Positions 27,770 through 35,764 of a stretch of 64,000 nucleotides of DNA are shown here, piece after piece. How positions within the stretch are numbered: position 1 is the first letter of the stretch; each line of letters starts with the position of its first letter. The notes below the pieces were generated by a model. It was not told where the DNA came from and did no database searches. It saw only the letters and a list, made by a program, of their open reading frames with translations. Source of the DNA: Pseudoxanthomonas sp. CF125. GTDB lineage: Bacteria; Pseudomonadota; Gammaproteobacteria; Xanthomonadales; Xanthomonadaceae. A program made the position numbers and the translations under genes. The stretch is from the NCBI RefSeq assembly GCF_900104085.1, contig NZ_FNLD01000001.1, positions 1,123,935 through 1,187,934 on the forward strand, read 5' to 3'.

Positions 27770-28447
27770 ATGGCGGAAGATACCGACTTCGTTGCGCTCT
27801 ACGATGAGTTGGGCCTGGATGCCGAGTGCAGCATGGCCGACTTCAAGCAGGCCTATCGCCGGCGCGTTGCCCAGTTGCATCCCGATCATCCTGACAATTC
27901 CTCCGATATCTCTCGCTTACAACGCTTAAACCGCCGATATGCGGCCGCCATCGAATTCCATCGCGCATACGGACGTCTGCCCGGCGCGATCCGCAATACT
28001 CCCGCTGAAATTGCCGGCGACGCGCCTTCCGAGGCTTATGAAGATCCGGCGCACGAGCCTGCCGCGGTGTCCGGATCGGCCCCGTATCGGCGTTATGTCC
28101 TATTGGTAGCGTTGCTCGGACTGGTGCTCTATGGCCTTTCCATCCAGCAGCCCGCCACCACCGTGCCCGAGGCCGCGCAATCCACCGCCGCGCCAAGGCA
28201 GGACCTGCATCGGCCAGCGACGGAAAAGTTGCTGACCATCGGCATGGAAGGCAACCAGGTAAGGAAGATCCAGGGCGAACCATTCAACTCCCATGAACAA
28301 CGTTGGGAATACGGACCTTCCTGGATCCTGTTCGATTGCGGAAAAGTGGTGGATTGGTACAGCTCTCCCTTGCACCCGTTGCAAGTGCCGAGTCCCAGCC
28401 CCACCGGCAATGCGCCAGCCCCGGCCGGGATGCTGCGCAAATGTTGA
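27770..28447 (+). CDS. J-domain membrane protein with OmlA/SmpA-like C-terminal segment
   Basis: A 225-residue protein. A short J-domain occupies residues 1-70; HPD is at 37-39 in LHPDHPDN, and YAAAIEFHRAYG resembles the last helix. One transmembrane helix follows (about residues 108-125). The C-terminal part contains LTIGMEGNQVRKIQGEP and RWEYGPSW, a G-M-x4-V-x4-G-x-P pattern that recalls SmpA/OmlA-like folds. With the J-domain in the cytoplasm the C-terminal part would face the periplasm. The HPD suggests it can recruit DnaK. Why a chaperone partner heads a glycan operon is unknown. I do not recognise a named family. Confidence 0.75.
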   Translation: MAEDTDFVALYDELGLDAECSMADFKQAYRRRVAQLHPDHPDNSSDISRLQRLNRRYAAAIEFHRAYGRLPGAIRNTPAEIAGDAPSEAYEDPAHEPAAVSGSAPYRRYVLLVALLGLVLYGLSIQQPATTVPEAAQSTAAPRQDLHRPATEKLLTIGMEGNQVRKIQGEPFNSHEQRWEYGPSWILFDCGKVVDWYSSPLHPLQVPSPSPTGNAPAPAGMLRKC

Positions 28448-28465
28448 AATACAGGGGAAATACCG

Positions 28466-29077
28466 ATGTTCGCTGGCACCGCCAGACTGCTGAAAAAAGC
28501 GCAGAGACGCCTGTGGATGAAGTACGCCCTGCGTGGTGTCGGCGGCAGCGACAACCATTCCCGGCTTGACCTCGCCTATAACGTCGAGGATCCATGGAAC
28601 ATGGATTCGGCCCTGGAGCAGGCCCGTTTCCAAGCCACCAACCGCATCATCGAGAAGAATTTCGGCCATGTCGGCTCGCTGCTGGAGATCGGCTGCGGCG
28701 AAGGCCACCAGACCGCATACCTGGCGCGATTGAGCGACCAGCAATACGGCATCGACGTCAGCGCGCACGCGATCGCACGCGCGCGCCTGCGGCTGCCCAC
28801 GGCGCATTTCGCCGCGACCGATCTGTTCAATCTGCCCTGGCAGGACCGCAGCGAGCGCTTCGATCTGATCACCGCCTGCGAAGTGCTCTACTACCTCAGC
28901 GATCCGGCCGCGACATTGCAACGCATGCGCCAGCTGGGACGCTGCGGACTGGTCACGTTCTTCGCGCCGGCCAGCGGCCGGATAGGCCCGCACCTGGATT
29001 CCATACCAGGCCTGCACAAGGACTGGATCTACCACGGCGGCACGTCCTGGCTGGTGGGCTGGTGGCGCGATGAGTGA
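28466..29077 (+). CDS. class I SAM-dependent methyltransferase (NodS-like)
   Basis: A 203-residue methyltransferase. Motif I is LLEIGCGEGHQT (about residues 71-82), followed by YGIDVSAHAIARA and the acidic loop FDLITACEVLYYL. Length and motifs fit the NodS/small-molecule methyltransferase group. It probably methylates a sugar or amino-sugar of the repeat unit. The ATG has AGGGGA upstream. The stop overlaps the next start by eight bases. Confidence 0.85.
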   Translation: MFAGTARLLKKAQRRLWMKYALRGVGGSDNHSRLDLAYNVEDPWNMDSALEQARFQATNRIIEKNFGHVGSLLEIGCGEGHQTAYLARLSDQQYGIDVSAHAIARARLRLPTAHFAATDLFNLPWQDRSERFDLITACEVLYYLSDPAATLQRMRQLGRCGLVTFFAPASGRIGPHLDSIPGLHKDWIYHGGTSWLVGWWRDE

Positions 29078-30287
29078 GGCGCGCGCGCCGCTGCAGGGAC
29101 TGGGCATCGTCTACTTCGGCAACGACTGGAACGCCGAGAACCGCACCAGCAGCCATCATGTGGCCGAGCGGCTGGCGCGGGTCCTTCCGGTGCTGTACGT
29201 CGATTCGCCCGGCATGCGCGCGCCCAACGCCAGCGGACGCGACTTCAAACGCGCATTGCGCAAGCTGCGCGCGGCGCTGCAGGCCCCGGAGCGGATACGC
29301 GAAGGCTTCTGGCGCTGCACGGTGCCGCAGCTGCCGTTCCGGCGCATTCCCGGAGTGGAGGCCTTCAACCGGCGCTTCAGCCGCTGGGCGGTACGGCGGG
29401 CATTGCGCCACGCGGGCATCGAGCGACGCATTTCCTGGTTCGTGGTGCCCCATCCCGGTTTCCTGGCCGGGCAGCTCGATGAAGAGCTATGCGTTTTCTA
29501 TTGCATCGACGATTACGCTGCGCACCCGGGCGTGGACATGGCCCTCATCGCGCAACGCGACGAAGCATTGAGCCGGCGCGCGGACCTGTTGTTCGTGGCG
29601 CCGCCCGCGTTGCTGGAAAGCAAGCGTGCGCTCAATGCCTCCACGCTGTTCGCGCCGCACGGCGTGGATGCGGAACTGTTCGGCCGCGCGCAGGACCCGC
29701 AGACCATCGTGCCCGCCGCCGCACGCGATCTGCCCCACCCCGTGATCGGCTACATAGGCTCCATACACGAATGGATAGATCTTGAGCTGATCGCCTGGTT
29801 GGCGCGGCAACGCCCGCAATGGTCGTTCCTGCTGGTGGGACACGCGGCAGTCGATGTGAGCGAGCTGCGCGCGCTGCCCAATGTGCGCTTCACCGGTGCG
29901 CAGCCCTATCAAGACTTGCCGGGTTGGGCCAAGGCCTTCGACGCGGCCATCATTCCCTACCGCCTCAACCGGCAGGTCGCCAACGCCAATCCGCTGAAAC
30001 TGCGCGAGTACCTGGCCACCGGCAAGCCGGTGGTCAGCGTGCGCAATGCGGAGATCGAAAAATTCGCCCAGTGGGTCGGCATCGCCGACGACCGCGAAGG
30101 CTTCCTGGCCGCGCTCGACTCCGCACTGGCCAACGACACCCCGCAAGCAGCCGCACAGCGCATCGCCTCGGTGGCCGACCAAACCTGGGACCACAGGGTC
30201 GAGACGGTACTCGATGCCGTGGCGCAGAAGCTGGCCGCCAAAAAAGTTTCCCTTTCGAGTTTCAACCCGGTACTCCATGAGCATTGA
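29070..30287 (+). CDS. GT-B glycosyltransferase (TuaH-like)
   Basis: A 405-residue glycosyltransferase. The N-terminal part has GIVYFGNDWNAENRTSSHHVAERLA and VLYVDSPG. The C-terminal domain has VIGYIGSIHEWIDLELI, PYRLNRQVANANPLKLREYLA and a following TGKPVVS block, as in TuaH-type transferases of teichuronic and exopolysaccharide loci. It probably transfers a sugar on the cytoplasmic side. The 3' end overlaps the fusion gene by 11 bases, which implies coupled translation. Confidence 0.85.
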   Translation: MSEARAPLQGLGIVYFGNDWNAENRTSSHHVAERLARVLPVLYVDSPGMRAPNASGRDFKRALRKLRAALQAPERIREGFWRCTVPQLPFRRIPGVEAFNRRFSRWAVRRALRHAGIERRISWFVVPHPGFLAGQLDEELCVFYCIDDYAAHPGVDMALIAQRDEALSRRADLLFVAPPALLESKRALNASTLFAPHGVDAELFGRAQDPQTIVPAAARDLPHPVIGYIGSIHEWIDLELIAWLARQRPQWSFLLVGHAAVDVSELRALPNVRFTGAQPYQDLPGWAKAFDAAIIPYRLNRQVANANPLKLREYLATGKPVVSVRNAEIEKFAQWVGIADDREGFLAALDSALANDTPQAAAQRIASVADQTWDHRVETVLDAVAQKLAAKKVSLSSFNPVLHEH

Positions 30288-32337
30288 TCCTTCCCCTAAA
30301 CTGCGCGTCGCCCTGGTCGGCGCCGGTTACGTCGCTGGCCACCATCTCTCCGCACTCAAAGCCCTGGACTTCGTCGAAGTAGTGGGCATCTGCGACACCA
30401 ACCTGGAAGCCGCGCGCACGCTTGCGGTACGCCACGGGATACCGCGGGTGGTCGCCTCGCTGGCCGAACTGGCATCCGCCAGTCCGCAGGCGGTGCACGT
30501 GCTGACGCCCCCTTCCTCGCATACGGCCATCACCCTGGCGGCGTTGGAGATGGGCTGCCACGTACTGGTCGAAAAGCCGATGGCCGATTCGGTCGCCGAT
30601 TGCGAACGGATGATCGAAAAAGCGCGCGAGAAGCATCTGCTGTTGGGCGTGAACCATTCCGACCTGTACGACCCGGTGCTGTTGCAGGCGCTGGACGCAG
30701 CGCGCAAGGGCGCGATAGGCGAACTGGTGTCGGTGGATATCGTGCGCAACTCCGAGTATCCGGCCTATGCCGGCGGCCCGTTGCCCGGTTCCGTCACCCA
30801 GGGTTCGTACCCGTTCCGCGACCTGGGCGTGCATGGGCTGTACACCATCGAAGCGTTCCTGGGACCGGTGACCGACGTAAAGGTGGACTACCAGTCGCGC
30901 GGCACCGATCCCAATCTGCACTTCGACGAATGGCAGGCGCAGGCGCGCACGCAACAGGGAGTGGGCCGGCTGCTGCTTTCCTGGAATGCGCGCCCCATGG
31001 AGAACCGCGTTTTCGTGCGCGGCACCCGCGGCACCATAGAAGTGGACCGCTTCCTGCAGACCTGCCGCATCCATTGGGTGCTGCCGGGTCCGAAGTTCAT
31101 CGGCATCATGGTCAACGCCTGGATCAGCGCGATAAAGGATACCTTCCGCATTCCCTGGAACGTGATCCGCTTCGCCACCGGCATGCTCAAGCCTTCGCCG
31201 GGCATCCAGCGCGGCGCGCAGGAATTCGCCAAGGCCGCACGCGATCATGCGCCGCCGCCGTTCAGTGGCGAGGATGCGTTGCGCATCGCCGCCCTGCTGG
31301 AACCGGTATGCGCCGAACCCGATCGTCTGCGTCTGCAAGGATTGGAAGACAGATACGCGGACTTGGCGCCGGCAGACGCGCTGGTGACCGGCGCAGCGGG
31401 CTTTCTTGGACGCAAGCTGGTGGCGCGGTTACGCGAGCAGGGACAACGCGTGCGCGTACTGGTCCGCCGTCCGGTCGCGGCATACGCCAACGACGACGGC
31501 GTGCAGATGGTGGTCGGCGACCTGGGCGATCCGCGCATGGTCAAGCATGCCGTGGCCGGCGCGCCCGTCGTGTACCACGTGGGCGCGGCCATGCGCGGCA
31601 GCGTGCGCGATTTCGAAGCCGGCACCACCTGGGGCACACGCAATATCGTGGAAACCTGCCTGGCCAGCGGTACCCAGAGGCTGGTCTACGTGAGCTCGAT
31701 GAGCGTGTTCGATCATGCCGGGCGCGACCCGAAAGGCACGATGACCGAATCCTCGGCGCTGGAACCTCACCCCGGACTGCGTGGCGCCTATACCCAGACC
31801 AAACTCTCGGCGGAACTGCTGGTGCAGAACGCGATCCGGGAGCGCGGACTGCAGGCGGTGATCCTGCGTCCGGGCCAGATTTTCGGGCCGGGCGCGGAAC
31901 GCGTCACTCCGAACGGCGTCATCGCACTGGCTGGGCGTTGGGTCGCCATAGGCAGCGGCACGCAGACCATTCCCGTGGTCTATCTGGACGATGTGGTGGA
32001 CGCGCTGCAACAAGCGGCCATAGCGCCTAAAGCGGTGGGTGGCGTGTTCAATGTGGTCGATACGCAACCGGTCGCGCAGCAGGAATACCTGGACCGCGTC
32101 GGCAAAAAACTCGGCCGCGAGCTCAAGCTGGTGCGCGTGCCCACCTGGGTCTTCATGGGACTGGGTTTTGGCGTGGAATTGCTGGGCAAGCTGTTGCGAC
32201 GCGAGGTTCCGCTGACGCGTTACCGCGTGCGTTCGCTACGGCCACTGGCCAATTTCGACACGCGCGCGGCGCGCGAGACGCTGGAGTGGTCGCCCCGGAT
32301 CGGGGCAAGGCGAGGAATGGATGCCACCTTCGGCTGA
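30277..32337 (+). CDS. fusion of Gfo/Idh/MocA oxidoreductase and NAD-dependent epimerase/dehydratase
   Basis: A 686-residue two-domain protein. Residues 1-350 are a Gfo/Idh/MocA oxidoreductase: VALVGAGYVAGHHL binds the dinucleotide and VLVEKPMADS carries the EKP motif. Residues from about 366 to the end are an extended [26 protein letters not shown], and YTQTKLSAE with YxxxK near 504. No stop codon or frameshift separates them. The pair could perform successive oxidation and epimerisation or reduction of one nucleotide sugar. The frame is open from 30046, but the ATG at 30277 overlaps the previous stop and starts the Rossmann fold correctly. The substrate is unknown. Confidence 0.85.
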   Translation: MSIDPSPKLRVALVGAGYVAGHHLSALKALDFVEVVGICDTNLEAARTLAVRHGIPRVVASLAELASASPQAVHVLTPPSSHTAITLAALEMGCHVLVEKPMADSVADCERMIEKAREKHLLLGVNHSDLYDPVLLQALDAARKGAIGELVSVDIVRNSEYPAYAGGPLPGSVTQGSYPFRDLGVHGLYTIEAFLGPVTDVKVDYQSRGTDPNLHFDEWQAQARTQQGVGRLLLSWNARPMENRVFVRGTRGTIEVDRFLQTCRIHWVLPGPKFIGIMVNAWISAIKDTFRIPWNVIRFATGMLKPSPGIQRGAQEFAKAARDHAPPPFSGEDALRIAALLEPVCAEPDRLRLQGLEDRYADLAPADALVTGAAGFLGRKLVARLREQGQRVRVLVRRPVAAYANDDGVQMVVGDLGDPRMVKHAVAGAPVVYHVGAAMRGSVRDFEAGTTWGTRNIVETCLASGTQRLVYVSSMSVFDHAGRDPKGTMTESSALEPHPGLRGAYTQTKLSAELLVQNAIRERGLQAVILRPGQIFGPGAERVTPNGVIALAGRWVAIGSGTQTIPVVYLDDVVDALQQAAIAPKAVGGVFNVVDTQPVAQQEYLDRVGKKLGRELKLVRVPTWVFMGLGFGVELLGKLLRREVPLTRYRVRSLRPLANFDTRAARETLEWSPRIGARRGMDATFG

Positions 32338-32355
32338 CGCGCGCGCGTCCTGAAC

Positions 32356-33498
32356 ATGGGCGCGCATTTGCACGCGCATTCGGCGGATTCCTCTTACCAG
32401 GTCCGCCTGGAGTCCTTGCCTTCGCTGGACGAACTTGGCGTGCGCTGGCAGGAACTGGAACGCCGGTCCCGCTGCAGTTTCTTCGTCAGCTGGCGCTGGA
32501 TCGGGCCGTGGCTGGCGCTGATCGCGCCCTTGCGCTACGCACGGCTGTTGAGCGTGTCCCGGGACGAACGGCTGGTCGCACTAGGCGTCATCACCCAGCG
32601 CAGGCGCTTCCTCGGCCTGGGACCCTTGCACATGCGCCTGCACGAAGTGGGCGACAAAGTCCTGGACAACCTGACCATCGAGTACAACGGACTGGTCTGC
32701 GAAGACGGACACGAACGCGAAGCGCTGGCCGCGGTGCTCGACCACCTGGCCCACAACGACAAACGCTGGTTGACGCTGTACCTGCCGGGCATGGAAGCCG
32801 ACAACGTTCCTTTCGAAAGAATCCGCTCTCTCGACATGGGCATGCGCTCGCGCAAACATGCCGCGCATTACATCGACCTGACCGAACTGCGCGAAACCGG
32901 CAGCGATTATCTGCCGACCGTGCTCAGCAGCAAGGCGCGCGCTGCGGTACGGAGGACGGCACGCAAACTGCAAACGGGTTTCGGCGAATTGTCGGTCGCT
33001 GTCGCCGCCTCGGCCGAAGAGAAACTCGCTTTCTTCCGGACGATGGTGCAGCTGCACGAATCCCACTGGAGCGAAGAGGAACAGGAACACGGCGCGTTCG
33101 GCAATCCGCGCATCCTGCGCTTCCATGAGCGCCTGATCGCCCAATCCGGCGACGGCGACGGCGCGCAGCTGATCCGCGTCAATGCCGGGGACCACACGGT
33201 GGGCTACGTATACAACCTGATATGGCGCGACACTTCGTACTTCTATCAGGCCGGTATCGATTACAGGCGTTTCGGCGACTGCGGAAGCCCGGGTCTGCTG
33301 CTGTTGACCCGCGCGGTAGAGCATGCGCTGGCCAATGGCATCGCGCGCTTCGAACTGATGGCGGGCGACTCGGCGTACAAGCGCACCCTGGGCATGGCCG
33401 AGAACAAGATGGTCTGGCTTTCCCTGGACCGCAACGGCTGGGCCTCGGCGTTGAGGCGCGCATGGTGGCGGCTGCAGGGCCGGGCGCAGGAATCATGA
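32356..33498 (+). CDS. CelD/BcsL-like GNAT acyltransferase, copy 1
   Basis: A 380-residue protein of the CelD/BcsL acetyltransferase group (GNAT/FemAB-like fold). The N-terminal LGVRWQELERRSRCSFFVSWRW segment is typical of this group. The C-terminal GNAT core has YNLIWRDTSYFYQAGID and FELMAGDSAYKRTLG. In cellulose and exopolysaccharide loci such proteins are thought to acetylate or acylate the polymer or its precursors in the cytoplasm. The stop overlaps the start of the next, distantly related gene by four bases. Confidence 0.8.
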   Translation: MGAHLHAHSADSSYQVRLESLPSLDELGVRWQELERRSRCSFFVSWRWIGPWLALIAPLRYARLLSVSRDERLVALGVITQRRRFLGLGPLHMRLHEVGDKVLDNLTIEYNGLVCEDGHEREALAAVLDHLAHNDKRWLTLYLPGMEADNVPFERIRSLDMGMRSRKHAAHYIDLTELRETGSDYLPTVLSSKARAAVRRTARKLQTGFGELSVAVAASAEEKLAFFRTMVQLHESHWSEEEQEHGAFGNPRILRFHERLIAQSGDGDGAQLIRVNAGDHTVGYVYNLIWRDTSYFYQAGIDYRRFGDCGSPGLLLLTRAVEHALANGIARFELMAGDSAYKRTLGMAENKMVWLSLDRNGWASALRRAWWRLQGRAQES

Positions 33499-34607
33499 GC
33501 GTCGCCGTGCGCTGGCTGTCCCTGCAGGAAGTCGATGCGGCGACTCTTTCGGCGTGGACCGAACTGGGCCAACAGACGCCGCGTCCCAACCCGTTCGCCA
33601 TGCCGCAGTTCGCGCTGCCGGCAGCGCGCTGGTTGACGCCCCGCACGCCGCCTCTGGTGGCTCTGATCGAACGGCGGCAAGCGGGCATTCGCGAGCTGAT
33701 CGGCGCGGGCTGCTTCACTGCCGAGCGCCCCAATCTGTTCGTGCCCGTTCCGCATCTGAGCAGCTATCGCACCCTGCATACCTTCCGTTCGGGCCTGCTG
33801 TACGCGCCCGGCGAGTCCGCAACGGTGGCCCAGTCCCTGTTGGCCGATTTGCACGGCAAGCGTAAACGGCCCCATGCCATCGCTTTCCACAATCTGCTGG
33901 CGGAATGTCCGGTTCACGCCTCCCTGCGCGAACTTCTGGAAGGCGGAAATGGAGGCTGGTTCGAACAGCACCGGTTCCAGCGGCCGGTGCTGCGGTTGCA
34001 CCCGCCGGCGCAAGAGCATGCGCTGGGCGTCATCGTGATGGACCGCGACCTGCGGCGGCGCAAACGGCGCCTGGAGGAACGCGGCACTACCGCTTTCCGA
34101 ATCACCCAACCCAAAGAGAACGTGGTCGACGCGATGGAAACCCATCTGCAACTCGAGCACGCCGGATGGAAGGGAACCGCAGGCACCTCGCTGCTGGCTT
34201 CTCCCGCCCAGGCCGGATTCTTCCGTGAAATGATCCACCGCTTCGATCAGATACACGGCGCGGTATTCGCCGAAACCCTGTGCGACGGCAAGGTCATCGC
34301 CTCGACCAGCAACCTGCTCCTAGGCGATACGTTGAACGGCTTCAAGACCGGCTGGCATCCGGATTTCGCCGCGTGCAGTCCCGGCCGCTTGAACGAGGTC
34401 TTCCTGTCCGCAGCGGTTCCAAGCGCATGGCCGGAAGTCGGCGTGTTCGACAGCCAGGCGCAGGAAGACTCCTATCTCTCGGAGTTGCTGCCGCACCGGG
34501 ACACCATGATCACCGGCACTTTGGCCATCACCCGTCTGGGCCGACGCGCGATGCGTGCTGCGCGTCTGGTGCGGCCTGTGGCGTACCGCCTCGATAAGAA
34601 TCACTGA
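33495..34607 (+). CDS. GNAT/FemAB-like acyltransferase, copy 2
   Basis: A 370-residue protein that resembles the preceding gene product in size and layout: an N-terminal domain with NPFAMPQFALPAARWL and a C-terminal GNAT-like domain (AVFAETLCDGKVIASTSNLL, then DSQAQEDSYLSELLP). The residues differ enough that it is a separate paralogue or analogue. It probably acylates the glycan too. The ATG at 33495 lies within ATGA with the previous stop; the frame is open upstream but that part is not conserved-looking. It is the last gene of the + strand modification operon. Confidence 0.72.
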   Translation: MSVAVRWLSLQEVDAATLSAWTELGQQTPRPNPFAMPQFALPAARWLTPRTPPLVALIERRQAGIRELIGAGCFTAERPNLFVPVPHLSSYRTLHTFRSGLLYAPGESATVAQSLLADLHGKRKRPHAIAFHNLLAECPVHASLRELLEGGNGGWFEQHRFQRPVLRLHPPAQEHALGVIVMDRDLRRRKRRLEERGTTAFRITQPKENVVDAMETHLQLEHAGWKGTAGTSLLASPAQAGFFREMIHRFDQIHGAVFAETLCDGKVIASTSNLLLGDTLNGFKTGWHPDFAACSPGRLNEVFLSAAVPSAWPEVGVFDSQAQEDSYLSELLPHRDTMITGTLAITRLGRRAMRAARLVRPVAYRLDKNH

Positions 34608-35134
34608 TCAGTCCAATACGCACCCTCGCTTTTTTAAAAGCAAAGTCACTGGGTTCCCGCCTTCGCGGGAATGACGACTTTGAGGTTTTGGCTTTGGTTT
34701 TTGCTTCATCCAACCCGTGAGACGCGGCAAGCAGGCCGGGATCAACTCCGCAGGGGCGGCGCACAGGGATGTGCGCCGTTTCCGGAGGCGCAGGATGCGC
34801 CTTACGGAAATTCCCGGCCTGCTTGCGGACCCAACGGCTTCATCGTTGGGCGCGTCGTAGGGCGGCTTTCTTTTGGTTACTTTTCTTTGCCGTTCAAAGA
34901 AAAGTGACTCGCGCAAAGCGCGAAACGCTTTTGCTTCAGAGTACAAGTAAAAGCCAGAGCAAGATCAAGAGCACCCATCCTCAATCCTCCCCTGCGCTGC
35001 GCGCAAGGGAGGAGGCAGAAGCAAATGCAGGAGCGGGAGCAAAAGCAAGATCAAGATGGATGACCAGCCATTCGGCTGTTGAAAAGCGCCTCCAGCTTGC
35101 GCTGGGATGACGGCGGTTTTTTGCCGAGGGTCTG
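34608..35134. repeat. array of dispersed hairpin repeats (non-coding)
   Basis: This 527-bp gap holds no convincing gene but several hairpins. A TTCCCGC/GCGGGAA stem is at 34654-34671. A 100-base element at 34727-34826 has an outer 15-bp perfect stem enclosing two hairpins (34757-34778 and 34787-34801). Further stems are CCCAACG/CGTTGGG (34830-34850) and an 11-bp ACTTTTCTTTG hairpin (34879-34905). A related CCAGC hairpin followed by ATGACG is at 35091-35110. Similar stretches recur in xanthomonad genomes as I recall them, often misread as genes. Confidence 0.75.
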
Positions 35135-35764
35135 CTAGGCGATATGCGCGCGATGCCACTCCTGCTCCTGCGGAGTAAGCCACAACATCCGGCGCTCTGG
35201 CCGAATCGCATCAGGCTGCGGAATGCAAGCAGGCGGAAGACTACGGATCAGCAACCGCTTGCCCACCGCCAGCGAACTCACCGTGGCCAGCCGCTTGAAA
35301 CCCAACGACTTGTGCGCCCGCAAGGAAATGAAGTTCGACGCACTGACATCGGACAGATAGCGCACCGGCCGATCGTCCAGAGTCGCGGCCAGATCCATCA
35401 TCGCCGTCAGCACCTTCCTGCCCCGCCGCTCCGGTGCGACAAAGGCATCCCGGCCCCACGCATGGGTGGCGCCCAGATCCAGCAGCCAACACAGCTCGTC
35501 GAAATAGCGCGGACAGTTGTGCGCCACCCAGAACCACGCGACCAGACCTTGATCTTCCTCGACGGCGAAGAAACGCAGACCGTGGGCGAAGCGGTCGCGG
35601 ATGCGCGACAGATCGCCACGGCGTCCGTAGCGCCGGTCTTCCCGGGAGATGCGCTCGGCATCCTCCACATGCAACTCGATGAAGCGCTGATCCTCGCCCA
35701 GCGCCGCTTTGCGTACGAAACCCGGGTCGCGCCCGAGCAGGACGATGGAGTTGAATTCAATCAT
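35135..35764 (-). CDS. GNAT N-acetyltransferase
   Basis: A 209-residue acetyltransferase. The acetyl-CoA loop is FVAPERRGRKVLTAMM (about residues 108-123), followed by SDVSASNFISLRAHKSLGF, where the N-x-x-S-x-x-x-x-x-x-x-G-F pattern closes the fold. It probably acetylates an amino sugar or amino acid linked to the polymer. It overlaps the flippase gene by eight bases at its start, so it is the last gene of a short - strand operon. Confidence 0.78.
   Translation of the reverse strand: MIEFNSIVLLGRDPGFVRKAALGEDQRFIELHVEDAERISREDRRYGRRGDLSRIRDRFAHGLRFFAVEEDQGLVAWFWVAHNCPRYFDELCWLLDLGATHAWGRDAFVAPERRGRKVLTAMMDLAATLDDRPVRYLSDVSASNFISLRAHKSLGFKRLATVSSLAVGKRLLIRSLPPACIPQPDAIRPERRMLWLTPQEQEWHRAHIA

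Noticed and set aside
34608..35134. Short frames in the repeat array (for example 34671-34907, +)
   Set aside because: They are translations of the dispersed hairpin repeats and have no gene features.
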